16,286 bases of DNA from Flavobacterium psychrophilum (GCA_003243255.1 QFQM01000098.1:1-16286); one strand, 5' to 3'; positions 7,094 through 15,020 are shown, numbered from the stretch's first letter. A program made the numbers and translations. The notes: generated from the sequence alone by a model not told the origin.

Positions 7094-8008
7094 TTAATAG
7101 TGAATATTGAATTCACCATTCGTTATGCTATGCGGATTTCCATCAAAATCTTCACCACTGAAAGAAAAAGTTCCTTTAATCGATCCGTCAGTATGGCTGA
7201 TGATTGTTATAGTACCGGAATCTGAAGGTATGGATGTCCCACTAAAACCTAAATATGTCGCATAGTAATCTGAAAAAGTTTCGAGAGCATAAGTCCCCGG
7301 AGTAATATCTTCAGGCAAATTCAGGGTTAGAAATTCCTGAGATGCTGCATTAGTACCTGAAAGCATCAAAGTACCCATGTTTGGAGCAGCCATAATAGTA
7401 CCGAAATTTACCTGCTGACCATCAACCTTAGCTTTCATATATTGTTCAGGTTCAGTACCCGGATCAGGCAATCCTGTAACAGGAATGTTCTCAAAACTAC
7501 CGTTTGCAAATACAATTGAAGCCGGAACTGCAGCCGGATTTACAGAATAGGCAGTAAAGCTAAATGTTCCTGAAACAGTATTATTCTCATAATCAATTTC
7601 AGTTATAGTTACCGTCCCATTATTGGCAAATGTGGCAGGATTAATATTCATATAACCTGTCTGGCTGTTAGCACTCGGAATATAGCTGCAGGTTGTTTCA
7701 GTATATGTACCTTCAGCTGTACCGCTTACACCAACACTCACTACTTCAGATGGAGCTTTTGCCCCAACAATAACAAGTAAACCATTTTCGTATTTAGCCG
7801 TCGCAGATTGCGCAACAAAAGTTTCTCCTTCAAAATCTACCTTAAACACACCTCCCGAAGGATTATTTGGATTGTTAGGGTTATTTGGATTTTCTCCGTT
7901 GTTATTGTTATTATTCAAAACCGGATCTACAGGTTCAGTATCACAAGAAACCAAATTTAAAGCTGAGAACATCAGCAGGACCAGAGATAATATTCTGAAT
8001 TTTTTCAT
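7094..8008 (-). CDS. Two-domain lipoprotein (DUF6252-like), copy 2
   Basis: A 304-residue paralogue of the preceding lipoprotein. The lipobox is LVSC with Cys22 and then Asp-Thr-Glu; the EPVDPVLNN stretch and the NNP linker (32-50) match copy 1 nearly residue for residue. Two beta-rich units follow, about 54-175 and 190-304, each ending in GTFSF...NGxF (residues 147-172 and 279-300). Outside the N-terminus the domains have diverged strongly. The gene lies 50 bases after the third lipoprotein gene with no terminator between, so the two are probably one transcript ending at 7053-7075. No enzymatic motif is visible and the function is unknown. The duplication is seen in the sequence; surface exposure is inferred from the acidic residues after the lipid cysteine. 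Confidence 0.8.
   Translation of the reverse strand: MKKFRILSLVLLMFSALNLVSCDTEPVDPVLNNNNNNGENPNNPNNPNNPSGGVFKVDFEGETFVAQSATAKYENGLLVIVGAKAPSEVVSVGVSGTAEGTYTETTCSYIPSANSQTGYMNINPATFANNGTVTITEIDYENNTVSGTFSFTAYSVNPAAVPASIVFANGSFENIPVTGLPDPGTEPEQYMKAKVDGQQVNFGTIMAAPNMGTLMLSGTNAASQEFLTLNLPEDITPGTYALETFSDYYATYLGFSGTSIPSDSGTITIISHTDGSIKGTFSFSGEDFDGNPHSITNGEFNIHY
7859..7915 (-). repeat. Asn/Pro linker tract in lipoprotein copy 2
   Basis: Six Asn codons, GENP and three NNP units. The count of leading Asn differs by two from the copy 1 tract, as slippage in AAC/AAT triplets would produce without disturbing the frame. Confidence 0.8.
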
Positions 8009-8022
8009 TTCTATATATTTAG

Positions 8023-8042
8023 TTGGTTGAAATTGGTTGAAA
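8023..8042. repeat. Tandem 10-base repeat before lipoprotein copy 2
   Basis: TTGGTTGAAA occurs twice head to tail (8023-8032 and 8033-8042), followed by a partial third copy (TTTGG, 8043-8047). It fills much of the 50-base gap between two lipoprotein genes, just upstream of the copy 2 start on the minus strand. No function is evident. Confidence 0.6.
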
Positions 8043-8058
8043 TTTGGTAAGCCAGCTA

Positions 8059-8949
8059 TTAATCAACTGACATTTCAAATTCCCCGTCAGTAATTTCAAT
8101 ATTACCGTTAGTATGCTCACCTGTAAAACTAAATGTTCCGGTTGCAACACCATCTGTAATATCAGTAATGATTATCTCACCACCAATGGCAATATAAGTA
8201 TCCTCACCTACAGTAACTGAAGCTTTTACAGTTTGCATATCTATAGCAAAAGTACCTTCGCTTACATCTGTCAGGAACAGGCTTATCTCGTATTCTGGTT
8301 CTGCATTAGCCCCAATAAACGATGTTCCCTGCTGGTTTACAGATGTATATGCTGTTGCAAAATCAACAGTAGTAGCATCAATAGTAGCTTTTATTGAGCT
8401 TTGGAAAGGCGGTTCATAAGGAAGTGGCGTAGGAAGCGTCCCTGATAATGGTACCTGTTCGAAAACACCACTAAAAAACGGAACTCCGTCACTAGGAACA
8501 GTAGCGTTATTATCATAGCCAATAAAGCTGAATGCACCTGTAATGGTTCCTGCAGGCGACTCAGATAATTTTACTACACCTGTATTCAGGCTTGTAAACG
8601 GACTTGTAGCGGTATATCCATTTCCGGAAGCGTCAGTATAAGTTATTGTTCCTTCACCAAAACCATCATTTTTATTAAGCTGGTTACCAAACTCTATAAC
8701 TAATGATTCACCTGTACCTTCGTTTTCAGCTTCAATTGTAACATAATCTCCTGATGCAGTAGCATTAACACTAGTAGCAACAAAAACCTTAGTACTATCT
8801 CCCGGAACAGTATAATTTACGTTTAAAATAGTTGACCCCGCAGGTCCTTGTCCTCCATTTAGCAATTCAGTAGGATCATCAGAACAAGAAGTAAGCCCTA
8901 ACATAGTTGCAAAAGCAACAAAAGCCGTTAGAAATCTAAGTTTTTTCAT
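8059..8949 (-). CDS. Two-domain lipoprotein (DUF6252-like), copy 3
   Basis: A 296-residue lipoprotein with lipobox LTSC (Cys22) followed by Ser-Asp-Asp. That acidic stretch resembles the lipoprotein export signal known from Bacteroidota, so surface display is likely. The NNP linker of its neighbours is replaced by a short Gly/Pro stretch (GGQGPAG, 32-38). Two beta-rich units follow, about 40-168 and 183-296, ending in GAFSF...SGVF (138-163) and GTFSF...DGEF (271-291). It is the most diverged member of the trio yet keeps the same lipid-cysteine position and domain layout. It is first in a likely two-gene transcript with copy 2 and has a candidate promoter at 8999-9026. Function is unknown. Confidence 0.8.
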   Translation of the reverse strand: MKKLRFLTAFVAFATMLGLTSCSDDPTELLNGGQGPAGSTILNVNYTVPGDSTKVFVATSVNATASGDYVTIEAENEGTGESLVIEFGNQLNKNDGFGEGTITYTDASGNGYTATSPFTSLNTGVVKLSESPAGTITGAFSFIGYDNNATVPSDGVPFFSGVFEQVPLSGTLPTPLPYEPPFQSSIKATIDATTVDFATAYTSVNQQGTSFIGANAEPEYEISLFLTDVSEGTFAIDMQTVKASVTVGEDTYIAIGGEIIITDITDGVATGTFSFTGEHTNGNIEITDGEFEMSVD

Positions 8950-8998
8950 ATCAGTTTAAGTAGTTTAAATAATAAATATTGTAGTTTGGGTTTTAAGT

Positions 8999-9026
8999 CA
9001 AAATAGTTCTTCTACAAAGTGTCAAA
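8999..9026 (-). promoter_or_regulatory. Candidate promoter of the copy 3 / copy 2 lipoprotein transcript
   Basis: On the minus strand TTTG (9026-9023) is followed after 17 bases by TATTTTG (9005-8999), one base short of the TAnnTTTG spacing. It lies about 50 bases before the ATG. Nothing else is recognisable in the 151-base gap 8950-9100, and the transporter gene that ends there has no clear hairpin. Confidence 0.4.
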
Positions 9027-9100
9027 AAAACAAATAAGTTCTTAATTATCAAAACTATTATTGGGTTATTTAATGTAAATACTCAATATAATCAGATAAA

Positions 9101-10414
9101 TTATTTATTCCTGTTCACTCTGAGCAGTAAAAATACACCCGCGACAAAGAAAATCGTCAGGAAAACTACCGAATAGCGCATACTGCCAAATATCTGGTCG
9201 ATAGCACCATACAGCAGCATCCCTATAACAATCCCTATTTTTTCGGTAACATCATAAAAACTGAAAAAGGATGCCGTATCCTGAGTTTCGGGAAGGAATT
9301 TAGAATAGGTAGAACGCGAAAGCGACTGTATGCCTCCCATAACAAGCCCAACAAAAGCTGCTGTTACATAGAAGTGAATTGGTAATGTAACAAAATAAGC
9401 ACAGATACATATTACGGCCCAAACGCAGTTAATTCCTATCAACGTTTTGATATTGCCAAATTTATCCGAAAGTTTGGATGTAATTATTGCCCCTGCAACA
9501 GCAATTAGCTGAATAAGAAGTATACTTATTATCAGCCCCATGCTTTTAGCGTCATCATCCGGCCATTCAATCTCTTCGGCTCCAAAATAGGTAGCCGCGA
9601 GCATTACCGTCTGAACCGCCATGCTGTATACAAAGAAGCTGCCTAAATAGCGTTTAAGCGTTATATTTTGTTTTAGCTGTAGCCATACCTTGCGAAGTTC
9701 CCTAAAGCCATTCAGCATTACATCGGTAGTTACTTTATTCTTCTTTACAGCTTTTGGCAGATAATAGTAAGTATACTGGCTAAACAAAATCCACCAGATA
9801 CCTACTGACACAAAAGAATAGCGCATTGCTTTAATAGCAGGATGTTCTTCACCCGGAGCAGATGTTATTCCAAATTTATCAGGAAACATTACCATCCCAA
9901 GATTAAATACCAAAAGCACAACACTACCAATATAGCCCATAGAATAACCACGTGCACTTACAGCATCCTGCTGCTCAGGATAGGCTATATCAGGTAGGTA
10001 GGAGTTATAAAACACAAGGCTTCCCCAAAAACCTACAAGCCCAAGCAGATAACATACAAGGCTTAGGTACATATTTTCGCGGTTAAACCAATATAAGCCA
10101 ATACATGATAATGCTCCTATGTAGCAAAACAGCTTGAGGAAGCTTTTTTTATTGCCGGCATAATCTGCAATACCCGATAACAAAGGCGATATGAAAGCTA
10201 CAATCAAAAAGGCAAAAGCCGTAACAAAACTCATTAATGCTGTCCCTTTCATGGATGTACCGAAAACATTCAGCATTTCACCTTCAGGGATAAGCTTATT
10301 ATAAAAGATTGGAAATATAGCCGAAGCGATTACAAGGCTGTAAACCGAGTTGGCCCAGTCATAAAATGCCCAGGCATTGAGAAGCTTCCTGCTTCCTTTT
10401 TCTAATTGAGTCAT
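9101..10414 (-). CDS. MFS transporter, UMF1 family (Atg22-like)
   Basis: A 437-residue inner-membrane protein with about 12 hydrophobic helices. The N-terminal AWAFYDWANSVYSLVI segment (residues 15-30) is the hallmark of the UMF1 group, whose eukaryotic relatives are the vacuolar Atg22 exporters. Other family features are the GIADYAGNKK loop after helix 3, a charged central loop of about 40 residues (KAVKKNKVTTDV..), SKLSDKFGN in the second half, and the GGIQSLSRSTYSKFLPE motif followed by FFSFYDVTEKIG. The length is normal. The substrate of bacterial members is not established, so none is given. It is transcribed alone, with a candidate -7 box overlapping an inverted repeat just before its ATG. 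Confidence 0.9.
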   Translation of the reverse strand: MTQLEKGSRKLLNAWAFYDWANSVYSLVIASAIFPIFYNKLIPEGEMLNVFGTSMKGTALMSFVTAFAFLIVAFISPLLSGIADYAGNKKSFLKLFCYIGALSCIGLYWFNRENMYLSLVCYLLGLVGFWGSLVFYNSYLPDIAYPEQQDAVSARGYSMGYIGSVVLLVFNLGMVMFPDKFGITSAPGEEHPAIKAMRYSFVSVGIWWILFSQYTYYYLPKAVKKNKVTTDVMLNGFRELRKVWLQLKQNITLKRYLGSFFVYSMAVQTVMLAATYFGAEEIEWPDDDAKSMGLIISILLIQLIAVAGAIITSKLSDKFGNIKTLIGINCVWAVICICAYFVTLPIHFYVTAAFVGLVMGGIQSLSRSTYSKFLPETQDTASFFSFYDVTEKIGIVIGMLLYGAIDQIFGSMRYSVVFLTIFFVAGVFLLLRVNRNK

Positions 10415-10418
10415 AGTT

Positions 10419-10441
10419 TTTGGTTTGGAAAACCAAAGCTA
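10419..10441 (-). promoter_or_regulatory. Inverted repeat over the candidate -7 box of the UMF1 transporter gene
   Basis: TTTGGTTT (10419-10426) and AAACCAAA (10430-10437) form an 8-bp inverted repeat with a 3-base centre, ending 4 bases before the ATG. On the minus strand TAGCTTTG (10441-10434) matches the -7 consensus and overlaps one arm. As DNA it could be an operator; as RNA it could be a hairpin at the ribosome site. No TTG lies at the right distance upstream. Confidence 0.4.
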
Positions 10442-10505
10442 ATTCATTTTTTGGATTGTCAGATTATTGGAAGGTTAGATTTTTCGCATTTGAAAAATAA
10501 AGTAA

Positions 10506-10527
10506 AAAGCCACCCTAAAGCAGCTTT
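10506..10527 (-). terminator. Probable terminator of the DUF5723-like barrel gene
   Basis: Read on the minus strand, AAAGCTGC pairs with GTGGCTTT (two wobble pairs) around a 6-base loop and is followed by a T-rich tail. It lies 46 bases after the stop of the barrel gene. The pairing is imperfect, so this is tentative. Confidence 0.4.
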
Positions 10528-10528
10528 C

Positions 10529-10558
10529 AATCTTTAAATTTTTTAAATCTTTAAATTT
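10529..10558. repeat. AT-rich 13-base direct repeat
   Basis: AATCTTTAAATTT occurs at 10529-10541 and again at 10546-10558, a period of 17 bases. It lies between the barrel gene stop and its probable terminator. No role is apparent. Confidence 0.6.
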
Positions 10559-10573
10559 CTAAATCAAATAACA

Positions 10574-11983
10574 TCAGCACCTGCAATTGCTTCTTCGCAC
10601 TTTATCAGGATTCTTTTCACCGAAAGGATAAACCTTCAATCCTATATAAAAATCAGCCGAATGCAGTTTCTTTTGCTTAAAGAACAGCGGTAAAAAGTTT
10701 TCGCTTCCTATAATCAGCGGTCCTAACCTCAGATAAGTCCCAAATTGCAAATCCCTGAATTCATATAATGAAGTTGAGATCCCATATCCTAATATCTTTT
10801 TCTGTATGGAATAGGATACATTGGCAATATTAGCACGCTTGAGGCTGTTTTTAAACACCGGAGTTCTTTGTACTATATCAAAATTCAGATAGTGGTTATC
10901 CCTAATCCTCTTGCTTACATTAAAATGCATACTTGTAGGTAGTCCAATGCTGAATTTTGTTCCCACTAAAGACGCATCCGGATCGCCATAGGCTTCTTCA
11001 CTCAAAATATGCATCAAATCCTCCGGACTACTAATCCTTCGCCCTGAAAGACTATTTATATCTACCGGCCTTCCTCTGAAAAGATGATTCTGTCCGTCAA
11101 AATTAATATAACCAACATCCAGTATGTTGAATGACATTTTATAGTCATAGTCTTCCATCCTGTAATTCCATTTTACAAAAGCAAGCCCCATATCTGCTCC
11201 AAAACCTTTTCCCGTAGGCTTTAAACGGTATCTTTCATTTTCTGAATCATATCCTGTAGCATAAGAAGCTACGATATTATAATTAGCTATTACACCGTCG
11301 GTTCCATAATTACTGTCAACTGTCCTTACAATATTGGCAGTACTCCTGCTGTTGACGTTCATAGCATCATAGCCCATCTCATACTTCAGATTTCCACCCA
11401 AAACAAGTCTGTATTCTTTCTTGTCAACTAATTGGGTAGCTACGTTTAGCCCTATTTCCCCCCAGTTCATAAAATTGGTTTTGAATGGGCTAAAATTGTA
11501 AACGTTGATAGCGTCTATATTGGTATTATCAAATTTTGAGTAATTGTCAATATCAATTGCCGAACCCTGAGTACGTAATCGGGTAAAGAAGCCAATAACA
11601 AATTTTCTCTGACCAATATCTGTAGTAAACGAAAACGAAGGCCCCAGTACATCGCTACTGAAATGATACCCTCCATTATCTTTATTGTAATAATCCTGTA
11701 AATTAGAACCGCTGACCCCCATTATCTTATCCCTGAGGCTTACCGATGTAATATCAGCCCCTGCAAGGCCAATAATACTTTGATTGGTGATATAGGTGTA
11801 GTCGTTTTGTAAAAATACATCTACTGCGACAATATTTACATCCCAGGAATTGGGATTAAAAAAGGATTGGGTTGGAGAAAACCCAACAGTGCTTATACCG
11901 CTATATTTATCATTACTGAAGATAACGGCATCCTGAGCCGATAGCAACAAAGGAAATAGCAACAACACAAATCTCAACTTCAT
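10574..11983 (-). CDS. Outer-membrane beta-barrel protein (DUF5723-like)
   Basis: A 469-residue exported protein. The signal peptide covers about residues 1-16 (hydrophobic FVLLLFPLLL, cleavage near SAQ-D). The mature protein is rich in alternating aromatic and polar strands with turns of Asn, Asp and Gly throughout, as in large outer-membrane barrels. I recognise the general look of the Bacteroidota DUF5723 family: SFFNPNSWDV near the start and a late YIGLKVYPFG strand. The chain ends in a basic tail with two cysteines (RRSNCRC), which would lie in the periplasm. An AGGA motif lies 4 bases before the ATG. Upstream, 11984-12173 holds no other gene and no full promoter match. A role in transport, or in gliding or secretion, is possible but not shown. 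Outer-membrane location is well supported; the family name less so. Confidence 0.75.
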   Translation of the reverse strand: MKLRFVLLLFPLLLSAQDAVIFSNDKYSGISTVGFSPTQSFFNPNSWDVNIVAVDVFLQNDYTYITNQSIIGLAGADITSVSLRDKIMGVSGSNLQDYYNKDNGGYHFSSDVLGPSFSFTTDIGQRKFVIGFFTRLRTQGSAIDIDNYSKFDNTNIDAINVYNFSPFKTNFMNWGEIGLNVATQLVDKKEYRLVLGGNLKYEMGYDAMNVNSRSTANIVRTVDSNYGTDGVIANYNIVASYATGYDSENERYRLKPTGKGFGADMGLAFVKWNYRMEDYDYKMSFNILDVGYINFDGQNHLFRGRPVDINSLSGRRISSPEDLMHILSEEAYGDPDASLVGTKFSIGLPTSMHFNVSKRIRDNHYLNFDIVQRTPVFKNSLKRANIANVSYSIQKKILGYGISTSLYEFRDLQFGTYLRLGPLIIGSENFLPLFFKQKKLHSADFYIGLKVYPFGEKNPDKVRRSNCRC

Positions 11984-12174
11984 TTTTCCTGTAATTTAAA
12001 TTATTGGCTTATATTAATGTATCACCTACGTAATAGAATCAGCTTAGGTTTTTCAGTCTGAAATAAAACTTCAACTTTACTATGAAACAAACCATTTAAC
12101 ATCATCCCCATATCAAAAACGAAAATATTTGTGTACTTATTATTATCATTTTGACATTAAGAACATTGCAAAAC

Positions 12175-12196
12175 AAAAAAACTGCCCGAAGGCAGT
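12175..12196 (-). terminator. Intrinsic terminator of the M48 protease gene with a UUCG loop
   Basis: Read on the minus strand, ACTGCC-TTCG-GGCAGT is a 6-bp stem closed by the very stable UUCG tetraloop, followed by a run of seven T (12180-12174). It lies 20 bases after the stop. Confidence 0.93.
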
Positions 12197-12216
12197 CTTG
12201 ATTCATTTGAATAACA

Positions 12217-13032
12217 TTAATATTTTACACCAAATTTAGCAGCTTCTGCTTTTGCATTTGGCATGATGCTTTTAATATGTGCAATCCTGGTTGAACCTGC
12301 AGGGTGTGTGCTAAGGAATTCAGGCGGAGCTCCACCTCCTGAGTTGGCCTCCATCCTTTGCCAAAATTCAACAGCCTTCTCAGGGTTATAACCCGCAATG
12401 GCCATAAGCGTAAGGCCAATTTCATCTGCCTCGGTCTCATGTTTCCTACTGAAAGGTAACATTCCTCCTACTTGAGAACCTATACCATATGCCTGCATAA
12501 GGATATCCTGTGTACCTGCAGTCTGTCCCGATGCAGCTACCTGCACACCTGCCGCACCAAGTTGCTGAAGCTGTGCTGCACTCATACGCTGCGCGCCGTG
12601 ATTCAACAATGCGTGAGCCACCTCGTGTCCCATTACTGTCGCAAGTCCTGCTTCATCTTTAGTGATAGGCAATATACCTGAATAAACTACAATCTTACCT
12701 CCCGGCATACACCATGCATTCACTTCTTTACTATCTACAAGATTGTACTCCCACGCATAACCATTAAGGTAATTCGACTGACCTTTTGAGTTAAGAAGTT
12801 TTTCAGCAGCTGCTTTTATCTTCTGCCCTACCGTTACAACACGCTGGGCATCAGCAGTACCTTTGATCACTTTGTTTTCTTTAAGAAACTGGCTGTATTC
12901 AGCAAATGCTGCTGGAAATATCTGATCGTTAGACACAAAATTCAGGTCCGATTTACCCGTTAAAGGATTCGTGCTGCATGCAAAAATAAATAACAGCAGC
13001 AAAGCAGATGATGATAAAACACCTTTTCTCAT
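12217..13032 (-). CDS. M48-family zinc metalloprotease, lipoprotein
   Basis: A 271-residue envelope protease, probably acting on misfolded or unassembled envelope proteins like the BepA/LoiP/YcaL group. The lipobox FAC gives lipidated Cys19, so the enzyme faces the periplasm from a membrane. The zinc site is complete: HEVAH (His136, Glu137, His140) within a hydrophobic helix, and ETEAD (199-203) with Glu199 as the expected third ligand. VNAWCMPGGKIVVYSG (104-119) is the typical strand before the active site. The Ala/Gln-rich segment at about 150-190 and the STHPAGSTRI stretch (241-250) are also family features. There is no TPR domain, unlike BepA. It has its own -7 box and terminator and is divergent from the hydrolase operon. 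Confidence 0.93.
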   Translation of the reverse strand: MRKGVLSSSALLLLFIFACSTNPLTGKSDLNFVSNDQIFPAAFAEYSQFLKENKVIKGTADAQRVVTVGQKIKAAAEKLLNSKGQSNYLNGYAWEYNLVDSKEVNAWCMPGGKIVVYSGILPITKDEAGLATVMGHEVAHALLNHGAQRMSAAQLQQLGAAGVQVAASGQTAGTQDILMQAYGIGSQVGGMLPFSRKHETEADEIGLTLMAIAGYNPEKAVEFWQRMEANSGGGAPPEFLSTHPAGSTRIAHIKSIMPNAKAEAAKFGVKY

Positions 13033-13058
13033 GGTTATGAAATTTATTAAATTCTATT

Positions 13059-13066
13059 CAAATTTA
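13059..13066 (-). promoter_or_regulatory. Candidate -7 promoter box of the M48 protease gene
   Basis: TAAATTTG on the minus strand is a full match to TAnnTTTG, 26 bases before the ATG. No TTG is found at the expected distance. The divergent plus-strand operon has only one-mismatch boxes in this gap (TAATTTTA 13159-13166; TAAATTTA 13215-13222), and a 6-bp inverted repeat GTGAAT/ATTCAC lies at 13121-13142. Confidence 0.45.
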
Positions 13067-13228
13067 GGAAATTCATTTTATAACTAATTCAGAAAATTAA
13101 CACTGTTGAGTTAAAGTATTGTGAATGTTCAAATTAATTCACAAACTTCCCCGTCAATTAATTTTATAATACCCTTAAAAGTAGGCAAGCATAATAAATT
13201 GTAACTTGCATTATTAAATTTATATCTC

Positions 13229-14092
13229 ATGTCCGGGACAAAAAAACTGCATCGCGAGTCGATGAGAATACCTAAACCGATACTGGTCACAGCCAAAATT
13301 CTGGAGATGACATCCCCACGGCTGGCAGCAAAATTCGCCATGAAACTCTTTACTACGCCTATGAAATTTAAACTTCCAAAACGAGAGGAAGAAATGGATA
13401 GCAAAAGTAGGCAGCATGAGCTTGATATACCTTCAATCGGAAAAAAAATCCATGTATACCATTATGGTGAAAGTGATAAAAAAGTGCTCCTGGTTCATGG
13501 CTGGAGCGGACGCGGAACACAATTGCACAGCATAGCAGATAAATTACTAAAAAACGGTTACTGTACGGTCAGTTTTGATGCGTCCTCACATGGCAAATCA
13601 GAAGGAAAATATAGTGATATGTCAGAGTTTATAGCCGGAATACTCGAATTGGAAAAACAATTCGGCCCTTTTGAATATGCAATTGGACATTCACTCGGTG
13701 CTATGTCAGTACTTAATGCCATAAAAAGAGGACTAAAAGTAAAAAAAGCGGTGATAATAGGCAGTGGAGATATAATTGAAGATATAATGTATGACTTTAC
13801 CAATAAATTAGGAATGAATATTGCTACTGGTAGATTAATGGTTGATCTGTTCGAGAAAAAATTTGGCGAAACCATCAACACTTATTCAGCGTATATAGCT
13901 GCAATAGATGTCGCCTGCCCTGTTTTAATAATTCATGACGAAGATGATTCCGATGTGCCTGTAAGTGCGGCTTATCATATCGCAAAACATCTTTCAAATC
14001 ACGAAATAATGATTACCGAAGGTTTAGGGCATCGCAAAATTTTGGGAGACAGCAAAGTCATTAAAAAAATCATTCAATTTTTAGAATCATGA
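13229..14092 (+). CDS. Alpha/beta hydrolase, first gene of the msrB-msrB-nth operon
   Basis: A 287-residue serine hydrolase of unknown substrate. The core fold begins at about residue 72. VLLVHGWSG (87-94) gives the oxyanion HG turn, GHSLGA (153-158) the nucleophile Ser155, the [10 protein letters not shown] loop the acid (probably Asp240) and GLGHRK the base His268, so the triad is complete. An N-terminal stretch of about 55 basic, partly amphipathic residues without a signal peptide precedes the core; similar extensions occur in many Bacteroidota members. The ATG at 13229 is used here, though an in-frame ATG at 13262 (MRIPKP) is a good alternative. The stop overlaps the next start by four bases (ATGA), so translation is coupled to the lipoprotein MsrB. 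A link to oxidative damage is suggested only by the neighbours. Confidence 0.88.
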   Translation: MSGTKKLHRESMRIPKPILVTAKILEMTSPRLAAKFAMKLFTTPMKFKLPKREEEMDSKSRQHELDIPSIGKKIHVYHYGESDKKVLLVHGWSGRGTQLHSIADKLLKNGYCTVSFDASSHGKSEGKYSDMSEFIAGILELEKQFGPFEYAIGHSLGAMSVLNAIKRGLKVKKAVIIGSGDIIEDIMYDFTNKLGMNIATGRLMVDLFEKKFGETINTYSAYIAAIDVACPVLIIHDEDDSDVPVSAAYHIAKHLSNHEIMITEGLGHRKILGDSKVIKKIIQFLES

Positions 14093-14604
14093 AAAAACTA
14101 CTAGTTATTATGCTCCTGTTAACTCTTACGGCATGCCAGGGACAGGAAAAGAAAAGCAACACACCTTCAAAAACTGAAACAGTTCAACAGCCTGTGAAAA
14201 CTCAAAAGCTTGACAAAAATACTTCCGATGCAGACTGGAAAAAAGTGCTAACCGAAGAACAGTATCAGATACTTCGTCAAAAAGCAACAGAAAGGCCTTT
14301 TACAGGAGAATATTACAAGCATTTTGAAAAAGGTGTATATGTATGCGCGGCGTGCGGCAATCCATTATTCAATTCAGATGCCAAATTCGATTCTTCTTGT
14401 GGGTGGCCATCGTTTGACCAGGCTATAAAGGGTTCGGTAATTTATAAAGAAGATAATTCATTAGGCATGACCCGTACAGAAGTAATGTGTGCCAATTGCG
14501 GTGGACATTTAGGCCATGTATTTGACGACGGCCCTGAAGAAACTACCGGAAATAGATTTTGTACTAATTCGGTTTCTATTAAATTTATACCTGCAAAGAA
14601 ATAA
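14089..14604 (+). CDS. msrB: Peptide-methionine (R)-S-oxide reductase MsrB, lipoprotein form
   Basis: A 171-residue enzyme that reduces methionine-R-sulfoxide in proteins. A lipoprotein signal (LTAC, Cys16) and a charged linker of about 30 residues place it outside the cytoplasm. The MsrB domain covers about residues 47-168. Zinc ligands are the pairs CAAC (Cys86, Cys89) and CANC (Cys134, Cys137); the catalytic cysteine is Cys158 in RFCTNS; the CGWPSF motif (104-109) supplies Cys104, at a place where some MsrB enzymes have the recycling cysteine. [11 protein letters not shown] (138-148) is standard. No MsrA domain is attached. The start overlaps the hydrolase stop by four bases, and a second MsrB follows after seven bases. 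The electron donor outside the cytoplasm is unknown. Confidence 0.95.
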   Translation: MKKLLVIMLLLTLTACQGQEKKSNTPSKTETVQQPVKTQKLDKNTSDADWKKVLTEEQYQILRQKATERPFTGEYYKHFEKGVYVCAACGNPLFNSDAKFDSSCGWPSFDQAIKGSVIYKEDNSLGMTRTEVMCANCGGHLGHVFDDGPEETTGNRFCTNSVSIKFIPAKK

Positions 14605-14611
14605 CACAGCT

Positions 14612-15004
14612 ATGGAAAAGTATAATGTAGAAAAAACAGAAGCCCAATGGAAAGAAGAATTGGGATTAGAACGATATAAAATTCTGCGTGAAAAAGGGAC
14701 TGAATTTCCACATTCGGGAAAATATAATCTGACTTTTGACAAAGGTACCTATTGTTGCGGAGCCTGTGGCGAGCCACTTTTTGAAAGTAACTCAAAATTC
14801 CAGTCAGGTTGCGGATGGCCGTCATTTGATGAATCTATCCCCGGAAAAATAGAGTATATAAAAGACACCACACACGGAATGATACGCACAGAGATACTTT
14901 GCGCTAATTGCGGTAGTCATTTAGGCCATGTATTTGACGACGGTCCTACTGAGACGGGTCAAAGATATTGTGTAAACTCACTTTCCATAGACTTAAAAGA
15001 ATAA
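14612..15004 (+). CDS. msrB: Peptide-methionine (R)-S-oxide reductase MsrB, cytoplasmic form
   Basis: A 130-residue MsrB without a signal sequence, so expected in the cytoplasm. The frame is open further upstream (from 14516), but that part overlaps the end of the preceding gene. The ATG at 14612 sits 7 bases after that gene's stop and gives the normal family N-terminus, so it is chosen. Zinc ligands are Cys49 and Cys52 (an extra Cys48 is adjacent) and Cys97 and Cys100; CGWPSF starts at Cys67; the catalytic cysteine is Cys120 in [14 protein letters not shown] is at 105-112. It is clearly homologous to the lipoprotein MsrB before it but diverged, which suggests an old duplication or separate recruitment. 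The nth gene begins 16 bases downstream. Confidence 0.95.
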   Translation: MEKYNVEKTEAQWKEELGLERYKILREKGTEFPHSGKYNLTFDKGTYCCGACGEPLFESNSKFQSGCGWPSFDESIPGKIEYIKDTTHGMIRTEILCANCGSHLGHVFDDGPTETGQRYCVNSLSIDLKE

Positions 15005-15020
15005 TTAGTAACTTTAGTTT

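Noticed and set aside
8950..9100. Terminator for the UMF1 transporter gene
   Set aside because: Only short AT-only inverted repeats (such as TAAT/ATTA) occur after the stop; none has a GC stem with a T-run.
12001..12170. Riboswitch or small gene between the barrel protein and the M48 protease
   Set aside because: Only a weak 5-bp inverted repeat (ACCTA/TAGGT) and no recognised aptamer core; no ORF of useful length.
13129..13404. 91-codon minus-strand ORF opposite the hydrolase start
   Set aside because: It overlaps a well-supported alpha/beta hydrolase gene and the divergent promoter region and shows no recognisable protein features.
14516..14611. Longer N-terminus for the second MsrB starting at 14516
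   Set aside because: The extra 32 residues overlap the end of the lipoprotein MsrB gene in another frame and resemble no MsrB N-terminus; the ATG at 14612 sits 7 bases after the previous stop.
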